Assembly (NCBI GenBank): GCA_018907035.1
Contig: JACCIC010000300.1
Span: forward strand, 168,501-232,500
Direction: 5' to 3'
From: Sycobia sp. Sy_11
Lineage: Eukaryota; Arthropoda; Insecta; Hymenoptera; Epichrysomallidae
Length of the DNA stretch: 64,000 nucleotides
The position numbers were made by a program, and so were the translations under genes. Each line of letters begins with the position of its first letter. Within the stretch, counting starts at the first letter, position 1. This document shows, in pieces, positions 1-11,102 of the stretch. The notes under the pieces were generated by a model that was not told the DNA's origin, did not search any database, and worked only from the letters and a program-made list of their open reading frames with translations.

Positions 1-51
<51 letters not shown>

Positions 52-69
52 TATATATATATATATATT
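1..69. repeat. (CA)n-(TA)n compound microsatellite, cut by window start
   Basis: Pure CA runs from the first base to 47 and then switches to TA from 50 to 69, so the true left end lies outside the window. Confidence 0.97.
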
Positions 70-93
70 ATTTATACAGTTATAGGAGAGCAC

Positions 94-152
94 GAAAGAA
101 AGAGAGAGAGACAGAGGGAGAGAGAGAGAAAGAGAGCGAGAGCGAGAGCGAG
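94..152. repeat. Imperfect GA-rich tract
   Basis: GA and GAAA units are interrupted by a threefold GCGAGA motif. The tract sits just upstream of an ATGGCGGCG motif at 176. Confidence 0.9.
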
Positions 153-482
153 GCATACACATAAGAGACGCGACGATGGCGGCGTCCGTCGCGTAAGTTT
201 TTGAAAGCGCGCGCGTCCGCGCATTGTAAATATATGTATATGTATAGGCTATATGTATATATGTATTATAATGAATCGTTGCGGGGGAGGAAGCCCGATT
301 TCTCTCGCCCGCCGTCGGCGACCGATGCATCCCGAGTTCCGGGCCACGCATCCGGGAAGCTCGAAGGCTCCGCGTAAGGAAATACGAGAGAAGGGTCGCC
401 GAACGTCGTGGCGACGAGGTGCGGAAGGGATGCAGCGGTCGTTTGTCCGATTGCGGATAGTGAAATGCCACGCCAGACAGAC

Positions 483-483
483 T

Positions 484-527
<44 letters not shown>

Positions 528-528
528 T
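483..528. repeat. (GA)n microsatellite
   Basis: A 46-bp GA tract has one GAAA and one GCGA interruption. It creates Arg-Glu frames on the plus strand and Ser-Leu frames on the minus strand. Confidence 0.95.
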
Positions 529-835
529 AGTCCAAGACAGAGCTCGGAGTTTATACACAAAGGACAGACGGACGGTGGCGACCGTGGACAGAGCGCACGG
601 GAACATATATAATGCTGGAGGATATGATTATAATGCGGAGACAGCGACAAAGGAGAACGGGGCTCGAGCACTTTGAGAAGTGCACTCGGGAGTAACGTCC
701 GGGCGGGGGAGGGGGAGGGATATCTCCTCGTCGGCCGTTCGTTACGGATAATGAGACAGTCGCGTCGGTTGTTTCGCGCTCTCAGCCAGATATCCCCAAT
801 ATCGGCCTCCCTCTCGCCTTTATTATCTCGCCGTT

Positions 836-840
<5 letters not shown>

Positions 841-872
<32 letters not shown>
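841..872. repeat. (TA)n microsatellite
   Basis: A pure 32-bp TA run begins directly after a GTTATCGA context. Confidence 0.97.
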
Positions 873-875
<3 letters not shown>

Positions 876-1223
876 GCATTATCGTACATACCTGTCGCGA
901 GATATGGAATTTTTTTCTCGGTTTATCGTAAACAGCAAACACCCCTCGCCCCGCCGCTTGCTACATTGTTAATGGAGGGGGTGATTTTTTACCTTTGGAT
1001 TATACGAGCGTTCCCGCGCGTACCGGCGCGGCGTCGACGTTTTATTTTTGCTCGCGGCGCGCACATGTGTCCTGTAACTTTGCCACGGTAAATAAGGACA
1101 AGACACGGGAGACGCGGCCGCTCGCTGCTTTATTCCGGCCTCCCTCGATTTCTCCCAGTCCGATGCAGGCCAAACTTTTATATCTCAATTTATAAGCCAG
1201 AAACTTGCGTGCATATTAAAGAG

Positions 1224-1224
1224 G

Positions 1225-1276
<52 letters not shown>

Positions 1277-1290
1277 ATCTCTCGTTCTCT
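1224..1290. repeat. (CT)n microsatellite
   Basis: The core at 1231-1264 is pure CT, followed by decaying CT with G and A substitutions to about 1290. Confidence 0.95.
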
Positions 1291-1619
1291 CTTCCGCTTC
1301 CTCTCGATGTCGCACAGCAGGTTCGGAAAAATTAGCGAGACACAAGGTCTCTTCGGGGGAAGACGTGCGCGGCGCCGACCTCCTTATACTTATTATAATA
1401 CATATGCGCGCGCACTTCGATAAGCCCAGCGCTTCGTACATTTACACATGCGTACATATACGTCGCTGGATACGTACGTCGATTATTGTATGGCGGATGA
1501 AATATACCGCGGGGCGAGGTGAGGAGGAGGAGGATATTGCTCGAGGCGGGCGCAAGTGCCTTCGCCTCCGCGTATATAAATTATGGGTGCCGCGCGAGAG
1601 TGTTTCCCGTGCTTATTAT

Positions 1620-1681
<62 letters not shown>

Positions 1682-1715
1682 ATGTATATGCACGTATGCG
1701 GGTGTGTGTGTGTGT
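1620..1715. repeat. Compound (CA)n-(TA)n-(GT)n tract
   Basis: CA at 1620-1641 passes without a break into TA at 1642-1679, and a GT run follows at 1701-1715. The CA-then-GT order means the flanks are mutually complementary and could pair around the TA core. Confidence 0.95.
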
Positions 1716-2008
1716 ACCTATATGCATGCAATCTAGATGAATTTTTTTCTCCATACAATCAGGGATCGTATATAGATATGGAGAAACTACATTGTTGCGC
1801 GTATATGAATACACATGCGTACGCGTTTGCTTGCCAACGTGTATAAATCTATAAACTACATGCACGCTCGAGGCCTGCCTGCTCGTGCCCGCACGCACAC
1901 ACATACACGCCCGCGAATTCGTTATTCCCAGCCGCGGAGGAGACGATGGAGATGCGCATCATCCCTGAAAATTCGAGGATCGTATATGCGTCGGCGTGCT
2001 TTCTTAAT

Positions 2009-2072
2009 AAAAAACCAAAAAAAAAAAAAACCAAAAAAAAAGTGAAAAAAAAAGAAGAAAGAAAGAAAAAAG
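2009..2072. repeat. A-rich simple sequence
   Basis: Runs of A are separated by CC, G and GAAA units and contain no alternative unit long enough to define an element. Confidence 0.9.
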
Positions 2073-2155
2073 GAACCATGGGCTGACGGACGAGCGAGCG
2101 CGCCACTTTCATCACTCCGCGGGTTTTATATATTGATCAGGAAGGCAAGGGAAAC

Positions 2156-2194
2156 AGAGAGAGAGAGAGAGAGACGAAGAGAGAGCGAGAGAGA
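2156..2194. repeat. (GA)n microsatellite
   Basis: A GA tract is interrupted by CGAA and GCGA and is followed by ATGATG and a G-run. Confidence 0.94.
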
Positions 2195-3189
2195 ATGATG
2201 GGGGGGAGGACGTGGCCGCCCGCCCATAGCGCTACGCGGGCGTAAAAGCTGAAACTTCGCCCGGCGGCGATCCGTGAAAAAATACTTTTTCATACATAGT
2301 ACGCTATATATAATATTATATAGCCTGGGGCATTATATTATGCTGGTACAGCCGTTTCTCAAAAAGCTTCGCTTATAATCCAATCGCGATTAAACTTTTC
2401 AAAAACGCAGCGAGAGAAAGAAGAGAGAGAGAGAGAGAGAGACCGTCCACTAGTAAAAAAAAAATCCACGCTCGGAGTATCCCGCGTCCGACGGCCGGCG
2501 AAACACGCTCGCCCGCGCGTCGCCGTGTCCGCGCGCTTTGACTTTATGAAGTTCCCTCTTGTCTTCCGCCTCCTCGTCCTCCTCAACCACCCCCCCCCCC
2601 TCTTCCTCAGCCTCGTCGTCCTCCTCCGTTCGCTCCTGGCCGCGCTGTCCCTCTTCCTCCCGCCCTCCCGGCCCCGGCAGCCGCCCGACCCCCGGGGCCT
2701 TTATGATGGTTTCTATTAGAGGGCAACGATCCACAAAATTGCAACGTCTCCCGTGACCGGGCGGATGGCGGCGGCGAGGGGGACAGGGGGGAGGAGGGCG
2801 AGCCGGCGCGCGAGGAGCCAGCGAGAGCGGACCCGGGAACAACGCTCGGGCGCTCCCGACGGCGCTGGCGCAGCCGTCGCGCCGACCCCCGGTATAATAT
2901 ACCTGTGCGCGCGTCCGCGTCTCGCTCTCTTTTCATTTTGCTGCGAGAGCTCTGTCATCTATCTCTCTCACTGGCACACACCCACGTAAACACGCGCGCG
3001 CGCGCACACACACAGGCGCTCCCCCGACCTTTTTCGCGCGGGGGCTTCCCAGGATTCCGGGGGACCGGCGTCCAATCCCTCGCCGCCCCCTCCCCCCTGC
3101 ACCCGGGCGCGCTTTCCGAGGTATCAGCGGACGAGAGAGGAAGAGAGAGAAAGACAGAGACAGCTCCGTTCGCGTCTTCCTTCATCACG

Positions 3190-3206
3190 GCGCGCGCGCG
3201 CGCGCG
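3190..3206. repeat. (CG)n run
   Basis: A 17-bp alternating CG run of this kind is rare in CpG-depleted genomes and common in this window. Confidence 0.95.
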
Positions 3207-3318
3207 GAGTGTATTAGATTGGCTCCGTGATACGTGACCTCGCTCGAGAATCGACCTCATTCCCTACAACTCTTTTTCTCCCTCCCCCGCCCACCTCTTC
3301 TTCGCTCTCCCGCTCGCC

Positions 3319-3320
<2 letters not shown>

Positions 3321-3350
<30 letters not shown>
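3321..3350. repeat. (CT)n microsatellite
   Basis: A pure 30-bp CT tract lies in a 250-bp pyrimidine-rich stretch that extends to about 3550. Confidence 0.96.
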
Positions 3351-3354
<4 letters not shown>

Positions 3355-3563
3355 GCTCTCCCCGACCCTTTTTCCAGATATGCACCTTTGGCGAACCCCA
3401 GCCCCCTCCACCCGTCAGTACCAATCCGGCGTTCGTGCTTTCGTTCTCTCCGTCCCTCCCTCCCGCCCTCGCTTTCTCTCTTTCATTTTCTTTCTGCGCG
3501 AAACCGTCTTCCGTCTTTCCTCCGCACATCCCGCCCCTCTCGCGTGTCCTCGCGACCTCCAAC

Positions 3564-3564
<1 letters not shown>

Positions 3565-3601
<37 letters not shown>
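3565..3601. repeat. (TA)n microsatellite
   Basis: A 37-bp TA run lies at the 3' edge of the pyrimidine-rich stretch. Confidence 0.97.
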
Positions 3602-3603
<2 letters not shown>

Positions 3604-3849
3604 AGTCTTTCGCTACTCGTCATCGACGAGTCCGACAGTTATTTTTTTCTTCCCTGCCACCCGCCCCCACCTCCCTTCCGCCGCCCTACTCGAGTCCCGA
3701 TGGCACTTTTCCGACGTAGCCACCGTCTCCGTCGGTGCCGCCGCCCGTTCTGTAAGAGCTTTTTTTTTACGTTTCATAGAGCTTATGGAGTTGACGTACC
3801 ACCCCCCCCCATCTTATTTTCGCCTACGTTTCAGAAAAGAGCGCTCGCC

Positions 3850-3945
3850 TCCTTTCCCCACCCCCCCTTACTTTTTCTTCCCATTTTTTTCTTTTCCCTT
3901 TTCTTTTTCCCTTTTCTTTTTCTTTTTCTTTTTTTTTTTTTTTTT
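3850..3945. repeat. Polypyrimidine T-rich tract
   Basis: About 95 bases are almost purely C and T, ending in an uninterrupted T run before AGTATTAATAAGG. Such a tract followed by AG resembles a splice acceptor, but the downstream sequence has no open frame of interest. Confidence 0.85.
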
Positions 3946-4682
3946 AGTATTAATAAGGTTTAAACTTCCCGATCCTCTTAGCTTCGCTCGGGAAAATTTG
4001 CTTTTTACGATTTAAACTTTAAATTTATATTTGAAATTGCAAACCCGGACAGCCGCCCATCCACTGGCCATCCGCCCCTGCGGCCATCCATGTCTTCGTT
4101 TTGCCAACGATTTAGAGAAGCCATCGCGGCGCTTACCGCGCGCCCGCGCGTGTGTTTTTCTGTCGCCAGCGTTGCAGAAACATGGGCGCGATACATGCAC
4201 TACAGTGAATATCGTCTAATTTCCGCGCCACGCTGAGGTCCCTCGGTAATCCTGAAACGTCGCCCCCCCCCCCACACACACACACATACGCTCGTCTCGC
4301 GGGATATCCCATCGATTTTTTCCTCGACGCAGCGCGCTAGCGCTTTAATTACGTCTCGGCGTTAATTCTCGCGCGACCGTGATGGAATCGGAGACGGTGG
4401 GTGTCCCCGCTTATGCTCCCCCCCCCCACCCGGAAGCCGCGCGTTAGAATCCTCGACGGGGAAAAAACGATGACGACTCGGCCGTGCCTCCTTCCCCGGG
4501 CTTTTTCCGTTAAATAGATATTTAATAAAGTCCATAATACGCGTAAATTGCTTAAACTGGTAAAATGTACTCACAGTCCCCTTTCCCCCAATATAAAATA
4601 TTTCCTCTCTTCGGCAAGTACTATTTATACGTGCCGTATATGTAGCGGCAAGAATGGCGGCACTATCCCGCGCGTGCGTACA

Positions 4683-4684
<2 letters not shown>

Positions 4685-4718
<34 letters not shown>
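4685..4718. repeat. (GT)n microsatellite
   Basis: A pure 34-bp GT tract lies within the ATGGCGG motif cluster. Confidence 0.97.
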
Positions 4719-5080
4719 TCTTCCATTACCGTTTTTGCCTCGGATCTCGCATGAATAAATACGCGATTAAAATCGTTCAAAAAGTTAAGGATGAAAAAAA
4801 GAAGCATAAGAGAGATATAAGGGTCGAAGGAAGATGGCGGGGGGGGGGGAGGGGGGTAGAAATAAACGAAGTAGAGAAGAAAAAAAAGAATCCCCATACT
4901 TGCTCTACAACATTTTCTCATCTAAATGTATTCATTATGGGTCCGTGAACGACTTGCGCGCTCGCCAGCCGACGAGTAGGAGAGGACGTACTGTTGGACG
5001 AGGGAGGGGGGGTGGCAATGGCGGTGGATTTAGAGATTTTTCCAGCTGAACAGAACACAGCGGTTTCTTCGGAAACTGTA

Positions 5081-5122
5081 TGTGTGTGTGTGTGCGGGAG
5101 AGAGAGAGAGAGAGAGAGAGAG
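5081..5122. repeat. (GT)n-(GA)n compound tract
   Basis: GT at 5081-5094 is followed after CGGG by GA at 5097-5122. Confidence 0.95.
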
Positions 5123-5252
5123 GCGGTTTGAGCCGGTAGAGGGTGGGCAAAACGAAAGAACGCGCGCCCGCGACGCGCTCGGCTGTAAAACTCCAAACTG
5201 TCCTGGCGATGGTCGCGCGAACGTCTGAATACACAGTGTATAGATATAGAGG

Positions 5253-5255
<3 letters not shown>

Positions 5256-5291
<36 letters not shown>
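5256..5291. repeat. (TA)n microsatellite
   Basis: A 36-bp TA tract whose start lies 194 bp before the start of the next long TA tract. Confidence 0.97.
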
Positions 5292-5295
<4 letters not shown>

Positions 5296-5445
5296 CGTAA
5301 AGGGGATGGGGCGGGGAGGGAGGAAGAGGAGGAAGCCCGTTGCCGATTCCTTCATTTCGATTTATCCCGCAAAGAGCAATTTCTATTCCGACGACATTTC
5401 GTAAAACCGCGCTCATATCGCACCGCCCGCGCGCCGCCCCGCTGG

Positions 5446-5449
<4 letters not shown>

Positions 5450-5502
<53 letters not shown>
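5450..5502. repeat. (TA)n microsatellite
   Basis: A 53-bp TA tract directly follows a CpG-rich spacer (GCCCGCGCGCCGCCCC). Confidence 0.97.
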
Positions 5503-5506
<4 letters not shown>

Positions 5507-5879
5507 AATATATACGATAGTTGCGAGACCGGCCAGTGCGGTGCCTCCTCGTCGCCGTGCGTCGCGTCGGCGAAGAAGTCGTTTCGTCTCCTTGTCTCTT
5601 TTTCCGTTGCCGAATTTTTCCTTTTCTCCCTCCCTCCTCTCCGCTCGTTTCTCTGGATTTTATACCGAGGCGTATACGCATATACATTCATACATGTATA
5701 CATTTACCTATATGCATGTGTACACACTGTATCGGTACGTGCGCCCATTTTCTTGCTCTCGTTAAGCTCTCGCAGGCTGTTACGATGCCGATCGCGACAG
5801 ATGTTTATAAAGTATAACATCGACCGGTTAAATTCGCTGTGAATTTCGCAAACTACATTATTTATGCGTATGTATTTCA

Positions 5880-6250
5880 TGTTAAATCAAAAAGTAAAAA
5901 AAAAAAAAAAAAAAAAAATCGAAAACCAAATAATAACCCGTTCTGTATACGGTGATACGGAGGAACGATGTAGCTTGTGTTATTTAACTTGTTTATCGCC
6001 GCCGACTCGAGATGAGGATCGGTAAAAAGAAGTAAAAATAAATTACGCTCCAATTTTTTTAAGTTAATAAAAACAAAAAAATATTCAAAATGGAAGCGAG
6101 AGCGTAATATTCGGAGAACCTCGCGCGTTCACAAGTTTAACTAACTTTTTCGGCGATAAACGTAAAAGACAGAGACAGAAAGGCGCGTATAGAAGGAAAG
6201 AGAGACAGACAGCGAGAAAAGGGCTCGTTGAAAATTATGCGAACTAATTA
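5880..6250. other. AT-rich spacer, no gene seen
   Basis: It begins with a 23-bp A run (5896-5918) and continues as AT-rich unique sequence without microsatellites. Confidence 0.7.
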
Positions 6251-6398
6251 AAATACTTTTTTACTTTTATACATGCCCACGCGCGCGCGCATACAGCAGG
6301 AGCAGCAGCGCGATGGAGTTCGTAAAATTTAAAAATAAAATGCATTCTCGCTCGCCCAAAAGATATCCTAGGGGCGAATTTCATCCCCTGCTCCCGCC

Positions 6399-6421
6399 CG
6401 CACACACATACACACACACAT

Positions 6422-6486
<65 letters not shown>

Positions 6487-6487
6487 C
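6399..6487. repeat. Compound (CA)n-(TA)n tract
   Basis: CA with TACA interruptions leads into a 43-bp TA run at 6431-6473 and a short tail of TA. Confidence 0.95.
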
Positions 6488-6557
6488 ACATCCCTGAAGG
6501 AATAAAATTTTCCTGCACTTTACAAGCGAGGCCGGGGCGGGCGCACAGGGCCACGAG

Positions 6558-6596
6558 TCTCTCTCTCTCTCTCTCTCTCTCTCGCTCTCTCTCTCT
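6558..6596. repeat. (CT)n microsatellite
   Basis: CT is interrupted once by CGCT. Confidence 0.95.
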
Positions 6597-6912
6597 AAGG
6601 CTAATTCCGCCCGAGTTTTTAGAACGAAATTCCCCGGCTTCTAAGTGCTCGCCCGGGCTCCGCGGAGCTAGGAGCTCGGCGATAGAGAGAGTGAGAGCGA
6701 GAGGGGCGGGGAGGGGGGGGAGGAGAGGAGGGAAATAGCGGCTCCATCTACTCTATATACTTGCGAGAGGAGAGGAGATCCGAGCGGAGGTACACGCTGA
6801 CGGGAACGCTTGAAATTCCTACAATTTCGCAACTTCCAACTTTTCATGTCTCTCCGCCGCTGCGCCCGAATCACCCCCGGGGCTCTGAAGTTTCCTCTCT
6901 CCTCTCTCGATT

Positions 6913-6918
<6 letters not shown>

Positions 6919-6945
<27 letters not shown>

Positions 6946-6975
6946 TCCTCTCGCTCCCTCTCTCTATCTCTCTTT
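6919..6975. repeat. (CT)n microsatellite with degenerate tail
   Basis: The pure core at 6919-6945 decays into CTCGCTCC and TCTCTATC units, followed by a short GCTC tetranucleotide stretch near 6983-7002. Confidence 0.92.
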
Positions 6976-7032
6976 CTACTTTGCTCGCTCACTCGCTCGC
7001 TCATTCGGTCTAATGAGACTCCGGCGCAGCGA

Positions 7033-7033
<1 letters not shown>

Positions 7034-7066
<33 letters not shown>
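7034..7066. repeat. (GTC)n trinucleotide tract
   Basis: Eleven GTC units would read as Val, Ser or Arg runs on the plus strand. No supported coding frame contains them. Confidence 0.96.
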
Positions 7067-7067
<1 letters not shown>

Positions 7068-7129
7068 TCGTAGTCGACGGCGTCGGTGGTTCAACCGCGA
7101 AACGACACAGGGATGCTCCGCAGCTGCCT

Positions 7130-7141
<12 letters not shown>

Positions 7142-7172
<31 letters not shown>
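7142..7172. repeat. (TA)n microsatellite
   Basis: A 31-bp TA run is followed by GTGTGAAAACG. Confidence 0.97.
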
Positions 7173-7177
<5 letters not shown>

Positions 7178-7389
7178 AAAACGTTATTCGCGAGTGCGCA
7201 CTGCAGTGCGCTATTTCGATGTGAGGTAGCGACAGAAAGAGAGTGAGCGAGTCGCGGGTTGAGGGGTTGGACTTGGAATTCTCTCGATCATTGTGCGGTG
7301 TCGAATTTTAATTTCACTCCCCGCCCCGTGCCCTGGCCGCCGTGCTACGATGGCTTTTTTGTCCTCCTTCTTCCCCTTCACCCTCCCAC

Positions 7390-7473
7390 CCTCTCTCTCT
7401 CTCTCTCTCTCTCTCACTCCTGTTCGTTTCGATCATTGTAACTTTAATGCCGGAGGTAGAGAGGATAAGAGAA

Positions 7474-7505
<32 letters not shown>
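7390..7505. repeat. Inverted CT/GA pair
   Basis: CT at 7390-7415 and GA at 7477-7505 are complementary and separated by about 61 bases. A transcript across them could form a stem of about 26 bp. Confidence 0.9.
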
Positions 7506-7508
<3 letters not shown>

Positions 7509-7559
7509 AGATTATGCCGGATACTTAATTTACGCGAGGATGGAAAAGAGTAGTGAACT

Positions 7560-8086
7560 TTTATAAAGTCTTTAAATAAACTTGAACGATGAGTCAATTA
7601 AAGTATACGAGGGATATTAAGTGCTAAAGATTCTTTTTTATACAAACTTAAACGTCCTTCTGTTCTAAAGTCATCAAAATTTACGGCTTGTATAATGTTT
7701 TCGAAGTTGGTTATATTTTTTTTCTTCTTCGCCTTTCTTTTTTTTCTTGCCCTCTTCTCCCTTACATGTCGCTGAATACAATAAAACAATTATATATTAT
7801 TCCGCGTTCTTTTATTCTTTTCTACCGATTCTTTTTATTCCTTTCCCGACCCGCTCTCTTATATTATACATTTTGTTAAGAAAGAAAATTCTTGCCCCCT
7901 CCCCCCGAGATCAAAGATAAATCGATCTATTTTCTTTATGTTATACCCTTACGAAGTTTCTTCGACTTATTCGCGAAGAGACCTTTCTTCCAGCATTCGT
8001 AAAAAATTCAATTTCCTGTAGTGCGGAGTTTTCGTTAAACTGTGTGTGTGTGTGCATGTCTATGTACATACATATGCCGACATACA

Positions 8087-8160
<74 letters not shown>

Positions 8161-8500
8161 TGTATGAATGCATGTATGTATATATACACATTATAATAGA
8201 CTTATTTCGAGTAAGTTTCTCCTTCGTATAGAAAATAAAACAGGGAAAATATTTCCAAATATATTTGTATAAGACATCCTCATAAAGCAAGCAAATATTA
8301 TTCAGTTGTATTCGTCGCATCTACTCCATTATTCTCTCTTTTTTACGGCACTTAAATTTGAAGTTCGAAATACAGAGAGATTGAGAAAAAAAAAAGGAAG
8401 CTTTCTTGTCTGAAAAATTTCCTCGCTTCGAACGATATATAAATAAACGAAAGGATTTTTGGAAACGAGGTTGTTGCTTCATTTTACCGCGTCTAGAGAA
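7560..8500. other. AT-rich block with one TA/TATG tract, no gene seen
   Basis: The unique sequence is AT-rich and T-run-rich, for example near 7715-7760. Short frames end quickly and show no motif. Confidence 0.7.
8091..8165. repeat. (TA)n-(TATG)n compound tract
   Basis: Pure TA to 8133 is followed by about eight TATG units. A short GT run at 8041-8054 precedes it. Confidence 0.96.
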
Positions 8501-8506
8501 AGAGAT

Positions 8507-8512
<6 letters not shown>

Positions 8513-8546
<34 letters not shown>
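8513..8546. repeat. (GA)n microsatellite
   Basis: A 34-bp GA tract is preceded by a degenerate GATAGAGACAGA lead-in. Confidence 0.96.
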
Positions 8547-8548
<2 letters not shown>

Positions 8549-8803
8549 GAGAAAAAAAGCCTCGCGAAGGTCTTTTCTTCCACGAAAGTTGTAAGGGGAA
8601 AAAAATCCCCGTTCGCGCGTATTCGGCGCCAGCGGTCCAGAAGAAAAATAAAATCCTCCCTTCTGGCAATACCGATGAAGATTCTCCTCGGTGTGAAGTT
8701 GGCCTGTTTTTTTTTTGCTCCTCGCCCGTGCTACATCTTTTTTTTGCCATCGAACAGCTGTCGCGCAGACTGTCGGCTTGAACAACAGACGACAACGACG
8801 ACG

Positions 8804-8837
<34 letters not shown>

Positions 8838-8876
8838 TATTATTCATTATTATTTATTATTATTATTATTATTTTA
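8804..8876. repeat. (TTA)n trinucleotide tract
   Basis: TTA units with two ATAT/TTCA interruptions are preceded by a short GAC/AAC trinucleotide stretch. Confidence 0.95.
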
Positions 8877-9587
8877 GTATTATATTATATGATTTGATGT
8901 TTAGGCTTCGTTAGTACTATATAATTCGTTTCCGAACTTGTGTGTTGGCTTCGTCGACTATAATAAATCCGTCCGGACGTGTCGGGCGCAATTTAGTTTT
9001 CATCCCTCGCCACCGCGTGCTGGGAAAATGTGAGGAAAACGCCCGATCGGTCACGAGGTTTACATAATGTTAACCGAGAAGTTCGCGCCTGCCCAAACTT
9101 CGCGCTCGGGTTTCCAATATGGCGTGAGCCGGGACAAAAAAGATCCGTGCGTATCTGGGGAAAAAACAAAAGCAGAAGAACAAATCGATTAGACGAGGAC
9201 GGGACGCGCGCGCGCGCTCGCGCGCCCGTTCTCCGGGAAAAGCTCAAAATTTAGGGCCAATTTAATAATGTTGACACCGACGCCGACACGACGACCCACC
9301 CCTGCCTCTCCCCTCGCCCCTCGACGCCACATATGGCGACCTCCATCGCACATACAGCGAATCCGACACAGCGCCCATCTCCCTCCCACATCGTCGAACC
9401 ATCGCGCGTTTTTCACATAATTGTGAATAAAATTTTTTTGGTTTTGTTCCGGAGGACGCGCGAGGCCGCGTACACGCGTTGGCGAGACCTTGCGCCTGTT
9501 CCGCGGCGCTACAACGACGGCGCAGCCTGTGCGCGATATTTTCGGAAACTTTGTATATATAAGCCGAGCCGTTGGGTGCCCTCCACG

Positions 9588-9593
<6 letters not shown>

Positions 9594-9632
<39 letters not shown>

Positions 9633-9679
9633 CGTTTCTCTGCAGTCTTGCTCGCGCGCGAGCTTACGAAATTTACGAG

Positions 9680-9722
<43 letters not shown>
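9594..9722. repeat. CT/GA inverted repeat around a GC palindrome
   Basis: The left arm (CT)nCGGC at 9594-9633 is complementary to GCCG(AG)n starting at 9679. Between them is GCTCGCGCGCGAGC at 9650-9663, itself a perfect 14-bp palindrome. The whole could extrude as a cruciform or fold as a stem of about 40 bp in RNA. A TATATAAG sequence lies at 9554-9561 just upstream. Confidence 0.9.
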
Positions 9723-9738
<16 letters not shown>

Positions 9739-10277
9739 CGGGAGGGAAAGTGGCAGAGCGAGAGAAAGAGAGAAATATACGAGCGAAGGAGTATACGCGA
9801 GAGATGGGGCGGGCAGAGGGTGGGGGATATGTGGCTCTTCGATAATTAAGACCTGTGCACCCGGCGGAGGGCGGCGCGGCGAAATGCGACCGACGCACGA
9901 CGCTGCCGCCTCCTCCTCCTCCGCCTTCGCGCTCGCTCGCTCGGCTCGCCTTTTTCTCCTCTAATATGGGACTCCGGGCCGCTCGGGCCCTTCTCCTTAC
10001 CGAACGGCCGACCGGCGAGAGCAATCGATTATATTGGATTAGCCGACGCGGGGATTCTCGGATGCGTCGATGCCGAGTTGTTGGTGGGGGGGGGGGAGAG
10101 GGACGGGATTGCCCGTTGGGGTTGGCGGAGGCTGGAGGGGGGGGGCGGTAGACCTCACACCGAGCAAGGATCGAGAGAAGTGGGCACGAGAGGCAAGCGT
10201 GGGGAGGGGAGGTTGGATGATGAGAGGAGGCCTTTTAACGAGAAATGCGCGTAAATTCCGCGATCGCTTCATTGAGG

Positions 10278-10300
10278 GAGAGAGAGAGAGAGAGAGAGAG
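10278..10300. repeat. (GA)n microsatellite
   Basis: A short pure GA tract lies in a G-rich stretch with many GGGAGG units. Confidence 0.94.
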
Positions 10301-10529
10301 GAGAGACGAGCGGACTGAGTGAGAGTGAGAGGGTGGGTGGAGCGGATAGGGACGGGGGGAGGGAAGAGAGGCTGACAAAGTTTGCGGCATAATTTATACA
10401 TTTGTAAAGATTATGGCGGTGAGGAGCGAGTGTGGAGGGGGAGGGGGCAGCGATGGACGTAAGAGGGAGGGAGACTCTTTGTGACGTCGCAATATTAATA
10501 AACTTTAAAATTTTTGCTCCAAAGCGAAT

Positions 10530-10556
10530 TCTCTTCTTCTTCTTCTTCTTCTTCTC
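10530..10556. repeat. (CTT)n trinucleotide tract
   Basis: CTT units pass into a CT-rich tail that ends before the ATGGACGCTCGG context at 10583. Confidence 0.94.
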
Positions 10557-10698
10557 CTTTTCTCTCTCCCTCTCTTTCTCTCATGGACGCTCGGCGCAAC
10601 GATCGCTGCCGAGCGCCAGCGAGCGAGCAACGAAAATGGCAGCAGATGTGAAGTTTGCGTATATCGCGCGATGCTCGAAGGAGAGCGAGAGAAAGACA

Positions 10699-10701
<3 letters not shown>

Positions 10702-10741
<40 letters not shown>
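10702..10741. repeat. (GA)n microsatellite
   Basis: A 40-bp GA tract lies between two exact copies of GATCGCTGCCGAG (10601-10613 and 10761-10773). Confidence 0.95.
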
Positions 10742-10744
<3 letters not shown>

Positions 10745-11077
10745 AAGATAGAGAGAGCGAGATCGCTGCCGAGAAATGATTCTGGTTTATGTAAATTTAA
10801 CTTTTAAATTTAAATAAGATAGTTTCATAAAATACTTTGAAGTTTCTTATTAAAACCTTTTTTTCCTCCTCCTCCCCCTCCCCCCACCGCTTTTATGATT
10901 ATCGCACTCGAGCTTCGTCAAGTCGAAAATATTTTTCGAATTATCTTTTTATTGGTCACGGGCTCTGCTATATTTGACGTTTTGTTACTCCGTTCATAAA
11001 ACAAACCATTTCTTCTTTATTCAAATTAGTTTCCCAGGGGCGAACAATTTTAAAAATCAATGTTTTTCCCCCTCCCT

Positions 11078-11102
11078 ACACACACACACACACACAGACA
11101 CA
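11078..11102. repeat. (CA)n microsatellite
   Basis: CA with one CAGA interruption follows a C-rich run. Confidence 0.94.

Larger units (their letters stand above)
4654..5122. promoter_or_regulatory. ATGGCGG-GT-GA motif cluster (PRE-like, speculative)
   Basis: ATGGCGG occurs on the plus strand at 4654, 4834 and 5018, together with a GT tract at 4685-4718 and a GA tract at 5097-5122. In Drosophila, Pho binds GCCAT, the GAGA factor binds GAGAG and Combgap binds GT repeats at Polycomb response elements. Whether this combination functions here is inference. Confidence 0.2.
1..5880. other. GC-rich microsatellite-dense block, no gene seen
   Basis: This block holds alternating GA-rich, CT-rich, TA and CA/GT tracts in CpG-rich unique sequence. 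The reading frames are either translations of these tracts or short frames without recognisable domains. The unique spacers such as 900-1200, 2240-2400 and 4000-4560 show no splice-flanked coding exon I could defend. Confidence 0.7.

Noticed and set aside
9509..10024. 171-codon minus-strand open frame over the 9.6-kb hairpin
   Set aside because: Its content is Ser-Leu and Arg-Glu repeats from the CT and GA arms, so it reflects the inverted repeat rather than a protein.
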